Source: Metabacillus litoralis (GTDB taxonomy: Bacteria > Bacillota > Bacilli > Bacillales > Bacillaceae). From it: 64,000 nt of DNA. The stretch is taken from the NCBI RefSeq assembly GCF_020524045.1, contig NZ_JAIVKL010000002.1, forward strand, positions 1 through 64,000, in the 5' to 3' direction. Numbering within the stretch: the stretch's first letter is position 1; every line of letters begins with the position of its first letter. Of this stretch, positions 53,947 to 63,901 are shown piece by piece. Below the pieces are notes generated by a model. The model made no database searches. It saw only the letters and a program-made list of their open reading frames with translations, and was not told where the DNA came from. A program made the translations under genes and the position numbers.

Positions 53947-54762
53947 TTAAACCATGAACTTTGTGAACCACGCTATATATCTTGCTCCCCATAAAAACAA
54001 CAATTGAGCAAGAAATGTTCCTAATAACCTCGAAGTGACCATCATAATAGACATACTTTTTAGCTTATTGTAACTTCCCCTTTGATTTACAACATCATCT
54101 GCTATAACAGATATTTTCGGATCAATAAAAATAACCAAAAGTATTGTTGCTATACCATTTATTAAACCTGATGCCATAACTGCTGTATTTCCTCTTTCAG
54201 GAGCTATTAATGCTGCATATAGTGCTGATAATACACCAATTGTATAGATTGCTGTTATAACCATATTTATACAAAATAGACGTACTGGAATATCCTTAAC
54301 CCTTGTGTCCCGCAAATATGAAAACTTTGGTAAGTTAAAATGAGTAATACCACGTTTTATGTATTGAAATGAAAATAACTTTTTCATTAAGGAAGGAACA
54401 GAGCCTTTTTCTTCAGATAAATGAATAATTGCCCGAGAAAAGAGAGCGATAAATGTAGGTAACAAAATGATACCAAACACTGTTCCAACCGTTGAGGCGC
54501 CAATAAGAAACCGAAATTGAGTTTCTACAAATTCCAAGGCATTTTCTGATGGAGCAGTATCAATTAAGCTACCTGTAAAAGGCTGCTGCATCATATTCGC
54601 TAACCTTGAAACGATGACCATTATATTAAATAAAGATAAAGCAGATGCAATCATCTTCACTCTCGCACCTGATAGCCTCACCGCATAGGCAAGTGTTTCG
54701 ATCGAATGAATGATAAAAATAAATAATCCAATAAATAATAATTTTTCAGTTAAAAACTCCAC
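53947..54762 (-). CDS. amj: Lipid II flippase, Amj family
   Basis: 271 aa polytopic membrane protein without resemblance to MurJ. It matches Amj, the alternative lipid II flippase of B. subtilis (YdaH): 'HSIETLAYAVRLSGAR', 'ANMMQQPFTGSLID', 'GTVFGIILLPTFIALFSRAI', 'DVVNQRGSYNKLKSMSIMMVTSRLLGTFLAQLLFLWGARYIA'. It flips lipid-linked peptidoglycan precursor across the membrane. GTG start behind AAGG. In B. subtilis amj is induced by cell-envelope stress. Confidence 0.9.
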   Translation of the reverse strand: MEFLTEKLLFIGLFIFIIHSIETLAYAVRLSGARVKMIASALSLFNIMVIVSRLANMMQQPFTGSLIDTAPSENALEFVETQFRFLIGASTVGTVFGIILLPTFIALFSRAIIHLSEEKGSVPSLMKKLFSFQYIKRGITHFNLPKFSYLRDTRVKDIPVRLFCINMVITAIYTIGVLSALYAALIAPERGNTAVMASGLINGIATILLVIFIDPKISVIADDVVNQRGSYNKLKSMSIMMVTSRLLGTFLAQLLFLWGARYIAWFTKFMV

Positions 54763-55195
54763 TAAGTAACCTTCTTTTTTGTATTTTATTACCCTGATTT
54801 TACCATGATGTTTCTTTTTCCTTAAATCTACATCAACTCAGCTGGATTACATGATATCTAGTAATCATCTATTTTCATTATAGGCATATAATAAAAATCC
54901 AACTACATGATCTTCTTATAAAACTATACATGTTTCTTCTTCAATAGCGTTTCTACTATAAGCTTGTCGGCTATCATCTCCAATAAAACCTCTCTGTCTG
55001 TATATACTAACTTATTCAAATCGTTTATATGAGCTTTAGCTACGTTCTTCAAAGGGATGCACCTTATCACCATCAAACATTTATATTCAGCTACTGTTTT
55101 GAAATCTTTTAACCCTTTTTATATTAATCTATCAACATTTTAACATATATATCCAAACGTCTTTATATTTACTTAATTAATTTATTCAAAAGAAT
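54763..55195. other. Intergenic, nothing recognised
   Basis: 430 bp of AT-rich DNA between amj and the chemoreceptor terminator. I see no gene, only short degenerate stretches. Confidence 0.4.
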
Positions 55196-55231
55196 AAAAA
55201 AAGCAAACTGAAAAATTAGATTTCAGTTTGC
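55196..55231 (-). terminator. Terminator of the chemoreceptor gene
   Basis: GCAAACTGAAA and TTTCAGTTTGC make an 11-bp perfect stem, followed by seven T on the minus strand. Confidence 0.87.
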
Positions 55232-55250
55232 CTCTTTGTTATATATCTGT

Positions 55251-56999
55251 TTATATATGATATTTACTCAACATATCATCCAGCTCTTTATTCATTACAT
55301 TTAATTGCTCTGCTGATTTTGCAACCTGTCCTATCGCACTGTTTTGCTCGTCAATTGAAGAACTAATTTCTTCAACAGATGCTGCAGTTTGTTCTGAAAC
55401 ACCTGATGAACTTTGAATTCCATCTCCAATTATTGTAGTCTGATTAGTAATATTCTCTATTTCATTAGTTAGACTTTCTAGTGCTGATACAGTTTCCATT
55501 ATTGAATGTGATAACTGGTCAAACTTATCCTGTGTTCCTACTACATCGTTATTTAATTGATTTGAAGTGAGCATTGTTTGCTCAACAATTTCAACTGTAT
55601 GACCAGTTTCAGTTGCAATCGTTGATACAACTTCCCTTACTTGAATTGTTGCTTTCTTAGATTGTTCAGCAAGTTTTCTTATTTCATTTGCTACTACAGA
55701 GAAGCCTTTTCCATGCTCCCCAGCTCTAGCCGCTTCAATACTAGCATTTAATGCGAGTAAATTTGTTTCAGCAGCTATGTTTTCTATGGTTTCCATAATA
55801 TGATGAATTTCCTGTGTTTTATCGTATAAACTTTTTATACCTGTATTTATTTTCTCTGATGCTGTTAAAGATGCAGCATTAGATTTTCTTAATGATGTAA
55901 CGATTTCATTACCTTCGTTCGATAAAATCCTAGACTTACCAGTCACTTCTCTAATAATATTACTTTGTTGGTTCATTAAAGCAATTGAGTTAGTCAAAGT
56001 TTCAACACTTTCGTTAATTTTTTCTAAATCACTCGCTTGTTCTTGAGTTCCTAATGATATTTCATTAATAGCGGTCCCAATTTCTTCACTGCTTGCTAGA
56101 GTTTGTTCTGATACTGCAGAAAGCTCAGTTGCAGAGTCTAATAGGTACGAGCTTGTGCTTTTTACACCTTGTACTAATTTTAAAAGTTGATTCGACATCT
56201 TATTATACGCGGCAGCTAGCTGACCTATTTCATCGGTTGATTCAGCTAGATTTGTTGCCTGAATCTGTCCATTCGCAATATTATTTGACACTAATGCGAC
56301 TTCTTTTAATAAGGATATCTTTTTTCTTATCGCTAAGTAAAACACTGATATACTTATCGAAATAATAATTAATGTACCCCATAAAATAATAAATTTAACG
56401 ATTTCTAAACCTTCATAAAATTCATCTTCATACACGGTTAAACCAATCGACCAATCCCATGGCTCAAAATGCGTCATATATGATATCTTTTTTCTCATTT
56501 CTCCTGTTTCATCATTCAAATCATCGAAATAGATATACCTGTCTTCTATAGAGGAAGCTACTGAACCTTTAACCATTTTTTCACGATTTGTCGTATCCTC
56601 AGGAATATCTCCTACTGGATTACTAGGGTGAACTTGTGAAGAAAACTTTGCATCATAACCGAGGATATAGCCTTCTCCTTTATATAAAAAATGAGATTTT
56701 TTATAATCATGTTCCCCATTTTCTAGTTTCGGACCACTCTAAAGGACCCTTGCTTCCTCTTTACCTTCTTCTAGTGTTAAACTACCATTTTCCACCTGAT
56801 TATTTATCGATTCTAATGTAGCTAATGTACTATTTACAATGTGATAAAGTTCTTGTTTACCAGCTTTATTCAATTGTTCTTTAGCAATGAAATAACTAGT
56901 TAACCCAATTGTTGAAACTGAAATAACAATAATAATAGTCAGTAAAACTAACATTTTTATAGATATACTCTGCCAATTCACTTTCAATTTACTCTTCAA
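55251..56999 (-). pseudogene. Methyl-accepting chemotaxis protein split by an in-frame amber codon
   Basis: A TTG at 56999, behind AGGGAGGG, starts an 86-codon frame with a membrane helix and the first part of an sCache-type sensor domain. It ends at a TAG (56741-56739). The same frame then continues for 495 codons without further stop: '[29 protein letters not shown]', second membrane helix, HAMP, and the signalling core '[35 protein letters not shown]'. The codon sits where family members carry Leu (RVL-L-GPK), so TTG or TTA to TAG is the simplest lesion. Without suppression only a short sensor fragment is made. Confidence 0.85.
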
Positions 57000-57188
57000 G
57001 CTTAGCCCTCCCTTAATTACCTCATTACATATATCGACATTTTAAGACATTTATTGTGTATTTTCGACTTTATATTCATTGGTAAAATGTTGATAATTTG
57101 TAAATCTTCCGTTACTAGCTGATGTAGTTTTATTCGATAATCATATGAAATGGATCATTACACTTCATAACAAACGCATGTTTGCAAA

Positions 57189-57220
57189 CAAAAAAGCATC
57201 TCTTTAAAAACAAGGGATGC
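57189..57220 (-). terminator. Terminator of the ger operon
   Basis: On the minus strand GCATCCCTT-N9-AAGAGATGC (one mismatch) is followed by six T, about 180 bp past the GerAB stop. The stretch 57221-57401 holds nothing else. Confidence 0.7.
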
Positions 57221-57401
57221 CCTATGGCCAATTAAAATATCTGTTAAGTTATTTTTCATAGTATAAAGAGATCTTCCACTAATTCAAAACTCGCCTTTCT
57301 TCACGCAATTTTTCTGATCTTCTCTCAATATCACCAAAGTGATTTTTTTAAACTATATTACTTTATAGCTTTTTTATTACATCTAAAAAAATATCCATTA
57401 G

Positions 57402-58514
57402 TCATATATTTTTAAGTTTCATTTTGTATTTAAAAGTACTTATAATAAGAAGAACGAAAGGTATGCATACTTGAAGTGGTATATGTAAATATAAAGGAAC
57501 AATTTCTAGCCCTATTCGTAGATGTTCTGTAAGCCCCTCAGCCATAAAAATTGAACTCGCAAGTAGCCCTGCAGCTGTTATGACTAATAGATATATTCGT
57601 TTTTGTTTTTTTATCTTAAATATCTTTTCAAGACCGTACAAACCACCAAAATAAAAAATAGTGGTCTTAAAATAGATACCGATAATAAGAATGCCAAGAG
57701 CAATGGGATCTAACCGTTGGATAAAATTAGCTATATTCACTTTTTCTATTGCATCCATTAAAGGAAATTGTGCTGTGCTTCCAACTGTAGGTCCTAATAT
57801 ACTTAGAATAACTGTCATAGTTAACATTAAAAGGGTGCCACTGAAAATTAAAGAAGCTAGACCTACTTTAAAAACATGATCTTGACGATTTAATAATGGA
57901 AATATCATAGTAAAAACGATGATCTCACCAAAGGGAAATGTTAATGTTAATGGAAAGGCTGCTTTTAAAACAGGTTCCCATCCTTTTTCTAGAACAGGAA
58001 GGAGATTTTCCACTTTCGGTAGTTGATCGATAAAAGCAGATATAAAGAAGAATAACGCCAATAATAGTAAGATAATAGAAAATATACTGCCTGCTCTTGC
58101 AATGACTTCTAATCCCAAGTAATAGCTGTACATCACTAGTAAAACAATGATTAAATTGACGATTATTAAAGGCGTGTTATCAAGTGCAGTAGTGATGATT
58201 AAGTCACCAAAATCTCGTAATACCCTTCCTGCTATGTAAAAGAAATACAAACTATAAAAAATCGCAAAAACTTTCCCGATGTACTTACCTAATATATCTT
58301 CTAAGTATTCGGTTAGTGTTTTATTTGCATTTTGTTTAAATAGTAAGAAGTAAATAGTAAAAAGAATGATTCCACCTATTAAAGCTAATAAAATTGCCAA
58401 CCAAGCATCTTGATTTGCATTAAATCCTAGACCTACAACAATAGAACTACCAATTTCAAAAAGGAAAATTAGTATAAACAACTGCTTTGAGCTTATTTTA
58501 TACGTATCTATATA
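57402..58514 (-). CDS. GerAB-type spore germinant receptor permease; 5' end doubtful
   Basis: Ten-helix APC-superfamily permease and B subunit of the germinant receptor in the spore inner membrane. 359 residues from the TTG at 58481; this TTG has no ribosome binding site. Upstream, in frame, 'YIDTYKISSKQ' gives the normal family start 'YKISxxQLF', but the only ATG (58514) is one base out of frame. A one-base insertion after that ATG is likely; otherwise a rare start is used. Contains 'EIGSSIVVGLGFNANQDAW' and 'FPFGEIIVF', family motifs. Last gene of the operon. Confidence 0.8.
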   Translation of the reverse strand, partial: YIDTYKISSKQLFILIFLFEIGSSIVVGLGFNANQDAWLAILLALIGGIILFTIYFLLFKQNANKTLTEYLEDILGKYIGKVFAIFYSLYFFYIAGRVLRDFGDLIITTALDNTPLIIVNLIIVLLVMYSYYLGLEVIARAGSIFSIILLLLALFFFISAFIDQLPKVENLLPVLEKGWEPVLKAAFPLTLTFPFGEIIVFTMIFPLLNRQDHVFKVGLASLIFSGTLLMLTMTVILSILGPTVGSTAQFPLMDAIEKVNIANFIQRLDPIALGILIIGIYFKTTIFYFGGLYGLEKIFKIKKQKRIYLLVITAAGLLASSIFMAEGLTEHLRIGLEIVPLYLHIPLQVCIPFVLLIISTFKYKMKLKNI

Positions 58515-58568
58515 GCATCACTTCTTCACATCGATTTCAAAAAATTTCACTTCACAATAAAATGTTAC

Positions 58569-58802
58569 CTAACTTAACCAAGTCATAAAAACATCGCTAA
58601 TTGGCTGATAGAAGAATATCAGTGCCTCTAAAGGGTTAGGTATATGTACGTTTAAAGCATTAGCTATACTTAAACCTACTCCTAAAATCAATAGGATACC
58701 GAACACCCATAGTTGTTTTTTCTCTTGCTTTCTAATAAGACTAGGTACTTCTGCCATTACTATTATTAATCCTAATGAAATAATGCCTATCATCTTCCAC
58801 AC
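58569..58802 (-). CDS. Small GerD-subunit-like protein of the germinant receptor operon, 77 aa
   Basis: Two hydrophobic helices (residues about 3-20 and 30-48) and a C-terminal 'LIFFYQPISDVFMTWL'. Small two-helix proteins of this kind (the D subunits of gerU/gerK-type operons) are known to modulate germination. GTG start behind AAAGGAG, 7 bp after the GerC stop. The ATG three codons later is the alternative start. Confidence 0.75.
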   Translation of the reverse strand: MWKMIGIISLGLIIVMAEVPSLIRKQEKKQLWVFGILLILGVGLSIANALNVHIPNPLEALIFFYQPISDVFMTWLS

Positions 58803-58808
58803 AAAGCT

Positions 58809-60017
58809 TTACTCCTTTATTTCAGATGTAATAGAATTCCCGATCTTACCTAAACGACGAATCTTTATATCTGCTTTGACATTGATTTCAAGGTCAGTAA
58901 AATGTTTATCATTCCAGTTACTTTTCAGGTTTTCCCATTCTTCAGCATTAGCTCTATGAATAGCATCACCGAACCCAAAAACATCTGTACTAAAATCTTC
59001 TTGTACATTATTTATAGTCATTTCCACAAGATTCATCAAATCTTTTTCTACTGATTTCTCTAATTCTTCAATTGTTTTTTGTTTTGTTAAATCAATGTCA
59101 CACTTTACTTCCCCAACATTTCCTTCGGACTTTATTTGGATCTCAATCTTGGGTGTATTATTTTCTACTTTTCCCGTTACTTCGGTTTTTGACTTTACAA
59201 TCTCGTAATTAAATTTTCCTTCTTTTGGACAATTAACATTTGTTACTGTATTTTTTACATTATTCATAATAAAGTTATATCCTTTACTTTCATCTTGATC
59301 CAGCCAACCCAACATTTTATCACTCTTAAAAACAGCTAATCCTGAATATTTTAAGTAAGCTGTTGGCTTAATCGTTTCTAGATTTTTTTTTGTTTGACCA
59401 GCAGCAGGCTCGCCTATAACCTCTATACCTGTCAATACAGGATTTTTCCCTTCGGTTACCAAATCCTGTATTAATTTATCTAACGTAATAGCAGCTGTAG
59501 GTGCCCAAGTCTTTTCAGAAGTTTCAAGAGAGGATACCATGTTATTTGCTGGTATTTTCTCAATTGAAGTTAATATAGATAAAATATTTTCAGCACTTGT
59601 ATTTTTCGCGATAACAATATAAAAATCACTTCGATATTCATGATCTCTTGAAAACATATCTAACACTTCACCTATACCTTCTTTTGCTAGAGATTCTCCT
59701 ATGACAAGAACACGTAAATGAGAATGGTATATTGGTCTTGGACTTTTTGTTGTTAACTCGCGCATTGCTTCAAAAACTGTATCTTCAGTTGTAGTAAATA
59801 TTCTTACCGGTAAGCCTGAAGCCGCACCGCTTGTCTTTGAAGCGATTTCGCCAGGTATGACAATTTGTGTTGAAATCTGATATTTCCCTTCATCATCTAT
59901 GTCTATTCCCTCCCCAACACTTATTGCAAGTTCGTTTAATTCACGACGATTCCAGCAACCTGAAATAAACAAAACTAAGATAACTAAGATAACCAATGTG
60001 ATCAATTTTCTAGTCAT
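58809..60017 (-). CDS. Ger(x)C-family spore germination lipoprotein
   Basis: 402 aa. Lipobox ISGC, then 'CWNRRELNELAISVGEGIDID' (the family start), 'SPRPIYHSHLRVLVIGESLAKEGIGEVLDMFSRDHEYR' and a C-terminal beta/alpha domain. The C subunit is lipid-anchored on the outer face of the spore inner membrane and needed for receptor stability. Follows the A subunit by 20 bp. Confidence 0.92.
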   Translation of the reverse strand: MTRKLITLVILVILVLFISGCWNRRELNELAISVGEGIDIDDEGKYQISTQIVIPGEIASKTSGAASGLPVRIFTTTEDTVFEAMRELTTKSPRPIYHSHLRVLVIGESLAKEGIGEVLDMFSRDHEYRSDFYIVIAKNTSAENILSILTSIEKIPANNMVSSLETSEKTWAPTAAITLDKLIQDLVTEGKNPVLTGIEVIGEPAAGQTKKNLETIKPTAYLKYSGLAVFKSDKMLGWLDQDESKGYNFIMNNVKNTVTNVNCPKEGKFNYEIVKSKTEVTGKVENNTPKIEIQIKSEGNVGEVKCDIDLTKQKTIEELEKSVEKDLMNLVEMTINNVQEDFSTDVFGFGDAIHRANAEEWENLKSNWNDKHFTDLEINVKADIKIRRLGKIGNSITSEIKE

Positions 60018-60037
60018 ATAACAAACTCCACCCTTTT

Positions 60038-61621
60038 TTATTTATCTGGCGGTTTTGGAGAGGGACTTTGATTCCGCTTTATATTTTGTTCACTAATTAA
60101 TCGAGGGCGTGTTTTTAAACCCCAATGTGGAAATCGAAATAGAGAATCCTTTTGATCTTGCAATATAAATGGTCCGAAGGGACTCATATATGGAATCCCA
60201 AATGAACGTAAACTACATAAATGTAAAATTAGAGCAATAAAAGCTGCTGTAATCCCAAATAATCCAAAGGATGCGGCTAGCCCCATAAATAAAAATCGGA
60301 GCATTCTAATTGAAATACTCATATTGTGAGCTGGGATAACAAAACTAGCAATGGCTGTTATCGCCACAACTATAATCATTGCAGCAGATATAAAACCTGC
60401 TTCAACAGCTGCAGTTCCAATAACTAACGTACCTACTATTGAAATCGCTTGGCCAACTGACTTAGGCATTCTTATGCCACCTTCTCTCAAAATCTCAAAG
60501 GTTACTTCCATTAAGATCGCTTCCACAAAAGCGGGAAAAGGAACACCTTCCCTTTGTGAAGCTAAACTAATCAGAAGTGGAGTTGGTATCATCTCTTGAT
60601 GATAAGTAGTGATTGCGACAAAAAAAGATGGAGCTAATAAAGCAATGAAAAAGCATATGATTCGGAGAAATCGTATAAGTGTACTAAAATCCCACCGTTC
60701 GTAATGGTCTTCAGCCGCATGAAAGAACTCAATAAACAGGGAAGGAACTAAAAGGACAAAAGGTGTTCCATTTACTAAAATGGCTACACGACCTTCCAAA
60801 AGTCCTGCTGAAACAACATCAGGTCTTTCAGTATTATACATCGTAGGAAATGGAGAAAATGTTTTATCTTGAATCGATTCTTCAATATAATTACTTTCCA
60901 ATATCCCATCTATCTTTATTTGACTAAGGCGTTCTCTTACTTCTTTTAAGACCTTTTCATTAACAATCCCATTAATATACATAATTGATACAGGTGTTTG
61001 TGTAACTCTTCCAATTTTTTTGGTCTCTATCCAAAGATCTGGACTATTAATTTTACGACGAATCAATGCGGTATTCGTTCTTAATGTTTCCGTAAAGCCT
61101 TCCTTAGGTCCTCTTACGACAGATTCTTGAGTAGGTTCTGTGACGCTCCTATCATTCCCACCACTTATCCCTATAGTGAGCCCCTTGGTAACTCCGTCGA
61201 TCAAGAGAATAACATGTCCGGAAAATAAAGACGAATACAAGTTCTCAAAATCCTCTAAATCTTTAATACTCCCTACTGCAACAGCTGAATCTTTAATAGA
61301 ACCTAACAGATCACTCTTAGATGTATGAAAAGCATCATTGTGAAAATCAAACATTAAAGTTTCTATTATAAATTCATTTATTTGTTGGGTATCAACAAGG
61401 CCATCAATATATATTATTCCAGAAGATATATTTCCTTCTTGCCCTACTTTTACTTTTCTGATGATCACATCATCACTTTCACCTAGCGCTTCATTAATAA
61501 TCTTTATATTTTGCTTTAAAGAAGAATATAGTAATTTTTTTATGCGTTCTTCCTTATTATCTGTAACCAATGATTTATTATCTTTTTCTGGCTTTTTAAA
61601 AAAACTTTTAAAAAGTTGCAT
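60038..61621 (-). CDS. GerA-family spore germinant receptor subunit A
   Basis: 527 aa; start at the ATG at 61621 behind GGTGAGGG. A soluble N-terminal region (about 1-300) with two subdomains ('DVIIRKVKVGQEGN', 'SDLLGSIKDS', 'VVRGPKEGFTETLRTNTALIRRKI') precedes five or so membrane helices in the C-terminal half ('RPDVVSAGLLEGRVAILVNGTPFVLLVPSLFIEFF', 'QREGVPFPAFVEAILMEVTFEILREGGIRMPKSVGQAISIVGTLVIG'). The A subunit forms the germinant-gated channel core. First gene of the operon: A, C, D-like, B. Confidence 0.94.
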   Translation of the reverse strand: MQLFKSFFKKPEKDNKSLVTDNKEERIKKLLYSSLKQNIKIINEALGESDDVIIRKVKVGQEGNISSGIIYIDGLVDTQQINEFIIETLMFDFHNDAFHTSKSDLLGSIKDSAVAVGSIKDLEDFENLYSSLFSGHVILLIDGVTKGLTIGISGGNDRSVTEPTQESVVRGPKEGFTETLRTNTALIRRKINSPDLWIETKKIGRVTQTPVSIMYINGIVNEKVLKEVRERLSQIKIDGILESNYIEESIQDKTFSPFPTMYNTERPDVVSAGLLEGRVAILVNGTPFVLLVPSLFIEFFHAAEDHYERWDFSTLIRFLRIICFFIALLAPSFFVAITTYHQEMIPTPLLISLASQREGVPFPAFVEAILMEVTFEILREGGIRMPKSVGQAISIVGTLVIGTAAVEAGFISAAMIIVVAITAIASFVIPAHNMSISIRMLRFLFMGLAASFGLFGITAAFIALILHLCSLRSFGIPYMSPFGPFILQDQKDSLFRFPHWGLKTRPRLISEQNIKRNQSPSPKPPDK

Positions 61622-61849
61622 CAACCCTCACCTTACTCTTTCATCTAAAAGACCAATATTTGCTATATGTAATTTTATTATTTGTTTTAATAACAAGATT
61701 ATTCTTACTAACTACATTTAAATGGAATTTCAAGAAATTAATACATGCTCAGACCTTATTAAGAATTAAAGTATACGTTTGGGGTAATGATAAATTTATT
61801 CATAGTTTCAGCAATAGATAGCATGGAAAATATCGTTAAGGAGAAAGTG

Positions 61850-62947
61850 ATGGATTATAGAAGACAACAAATTAGTATTCATCAATTTACAGTATTACTT
61901 ATTATTTATATTGTCGGTGATGCCATTTTAATCTTACCATCTATCATCGCAGCAGAAGCAAAAAAAGATGCATGGATAGCGGCTATTTTCAGTTTATTTA
62001 TTGGAATGTTTATTGTTTATTTCATATATGGTGTAAGTAAACTTTATCCTCATTTAACCATAATTGAATACAATAAAAAGGTGATGGGAAAGGTTATTGG
62101 AAGTTTGATTTCTTTATTATATTTATCTTATTCTTTTTTATATGCAGCGGTTGCTTTAAGGGAAGTAGGAGATTTTTTAACAACTGAAATATTACCCGAC
62201 ACACCTATTGAAGCAATACATATTTTATTTGCACTAATTGTCATTATGGCGACCCGACTTGGTTTGGAGAATATTGCACGATGTTTAGAAATCTTATATC
62301 CATATGTATTTCTGCTATTCTTCATTCTTGTTATATCTTTAATTCCTCAAATCAATTTCGAAAATGTTCAACCAGTTTTAGAAGATGGCTTTAAACCTGT
62401 TGCTCGTGCTTCGTTAACATTCATTACCTACCCTTTTGTTGAACTTGTTATATTTATGATGTTTTTGCCCTACATCAATGAAAAAGCTAAAGTAAAAAAG
62501 CACTTTTTTGGAGGAGCTCTAATTGGAGGTCTTATTTTAGTTCTTTTTACAACTTTAACGATTCTTGTTCTCGGATATGAACAGACATCAAGATATATGT
62601 ATCCTGGTTATTCATTAGCGAAGAAAATTAATGTTGGCCATTTTTTTTCAAGAGTAGAAGTGATCCTTGCAGGTATTTGGTTTATTACGATATTTCTTAG
62701 AATTACGATTTATTTTTATTTTACTTGTCTTGGTTTAGCACAAGTATTAAATCTTAAAGACTACCGACCATTTGTATATCCGCTCGGAATGATTATGGTT
62801 GTCCTGTCGATTAGTATTTCACCAAACGTTGTGTATATAAATCAAATGAGTTCAATCTGGCCTTTTTATGACTTAACTATTGGTGTGTTCTTGCCACTTT
62901 TATTGGTTTTATTAACTTTTTTTAGAAGAATATTTAATATTTCTTAA
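61850..62947 (+). CDS. Second GerAB-type germination permease, divergent from the ger operon
   Basis: 365 aa; start at 61850 behind AAGGAG at 6 nt. Ten helices with the family start 'QQISIHQFTVLLIIYIVGDAILILP' and 'TFITYPFVELVIFMMFLPYI'. It is distinct from the operon's own B subunit, and there is no A or C gene with it. It may swap with the operon B subunit or act with an A/C pair elsewhere in the genome. The 229-bp gap to gerA must hold both divergent promoters; I could not make out a convincing sigma-G site. Confidence 0.88.
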   Translation: MDYRRQQISIHQFTVLLIIYIVGDAILILPSIIAAEAKKDAWIAAIFSLFIGMFIVYFIYGVSKLYPHLTIIEYNKKVMGKVIGSLISLLYLSYSFLYAAVALREVGDFLTTEILPDTPIEAIHILFALIVIMATRLGLENIARCLEILYPYVFLLFFILVISLIPQINFENVQPVLEDGFKPVARASLTFITYPFVELVIFMMFLPYINEKAKVKKHFFGGALIGGLILVLFTTLTILVLGYEQTSRYMYPGYSLAKKINVGHFFSRVEVILAGIWFITIFLRITIYFYFTCLGLAQVLNLKDYRPFVYPLGMIMVVLSISISPNVVYINQMSSIWPFYDLTIGVFLPLLLVLLTFFRRIFNIS

Positions 62948-63059
62948 GATCGACCTAATATACTGGATTCCTTAAACAATCGATGAGAGCAAGCTTAAAA
63001 AAGCATTTTTCTGCTATTCAGCAAAGCACATCACGAATAGTTGCATATATTTAATTAGC

Positions 63060-63230
63060 AAGTAATTAAACAGTCTCAGTTAATAAGACAAAATATACGT
63101 TCAATCCATTCAGACTGATTGAAAACGCTCGACCTTCGAGGCACGAAGTCTTTTGAGGTGCGGAGTTATCTTTTTGGTAATTGCACCGCAACAAGATTAG
63201 TAATGAGTTTGTCAACATTTTGCAGACTTT
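63060..63230. repeat. Probable interspersed repeat overlapping a gene end
   Basis: A stretch unlike its AT-rich flanks: 'CGCTCGACCTTCGAGGCACGAAGTC' is broken here into CTTCG-AGGCA-CGAAG (a small hairpin at about 63133), then GAGGTGCGGAG and TTGCACCGCAACAAGA. I recall similar runs in other Bacillaceae genomes but cannot check. The last 50 or so codons of the 63066-63515 gene are read through it. Confidence 0.45.
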
Positions 63231-63515
63231 GTTTTTCTTGATAGCTAAAATGACTATAAAGTTAACAAGGGAACCAAATAGAAGAGTAAAAGAGAAATAA
63301 ACACTTAAAATTCCAATACTGAAACCTCCACCTATTACATGAAAAAAAGCAAGCAGTAACGGTATAATAAAAACTAAAATGGCCAATACAATAAGCATGA
63401 TAGTCGGAAGAAATTTTTTTGAATAATGAACTTTTATCGTCCAATAAACTGAAGCTAAAATGATAAATAACGGTAATAAAAATGCAATTAAAACATTTCC
63501 CATAGATGTATCCAA
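63066..63515 (-). CDS. YesK-like small membrane protein with a repeat-derived tail
   Basis: 149 aa from a TTG at 63515 behind AAAGGAGGG. The first 97 residues have three or four helices with a glycine-rich loop ('FHVIGGGFSIGIL'), about the length of YesK-type proteins. The remainder, from 'KNKVCKM' on, is read through the repeat at 63060-63230 and looks unlike a membrane protein tail (Cys, Arg, Gln). The original stop was probably lost when the repeat arrived. Confidence 0.6.
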   Translation of the reverse strand: MDTSMGNVLIAFLLPLFIILASVYWTIKVHYSKKFLPTIMLIVLAILVFIIPLLLAFFHVIGGGFSIGILSVYFSFTLLFGSLVNFIVILAIKKNKVCKMLTNSLLILLRCNYQKDNSAPQKTSCLEGRAFSISLNGLNVYFVLLTETV

Positions 63516-63901
63516 AAATAATCCCTCCTTTTATAGCCTTCTCGGTACACATTCAGAAATAAGTGACACATGTACTCACCTATCATTCTACACTTTCTTT
63601 CATAACCTATTATTTTAACGCGACCTTCCTTTTATATAACCCCTGACAGAAATATTGATAAAACCATGAAGCCTATAAAAGAAACTGCCGCAAGTGAATT
63701 TGCTATAATGATTCTTTGCTAAGAAAAGTATTAACATTTACAATTAAAAAAATCAAATCAATACTAATTGAGATATTACTATGTTGTTATTCCTTTATTT
63801 CTAATAAACTGAGTTAGTTTCACTATTAAATTCCCTTTTAATTTCTTATTAACGTATTTCAAATATGTTGAATTACTTTGTTACTAAAATGTAAACTATT
63901 T
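63516..63901. other. Intergenic, nothing recognised
   Basis: AT-rich, no gene or structure that I could support. Confidence 0.4.

Noticed and set aside
61622-61849. Search for a sigma-G promoter between the divergent ger genes
   Set aside because: No pair close to the expected -35/-10 elements at the right spacing could be found by eye on either strand.
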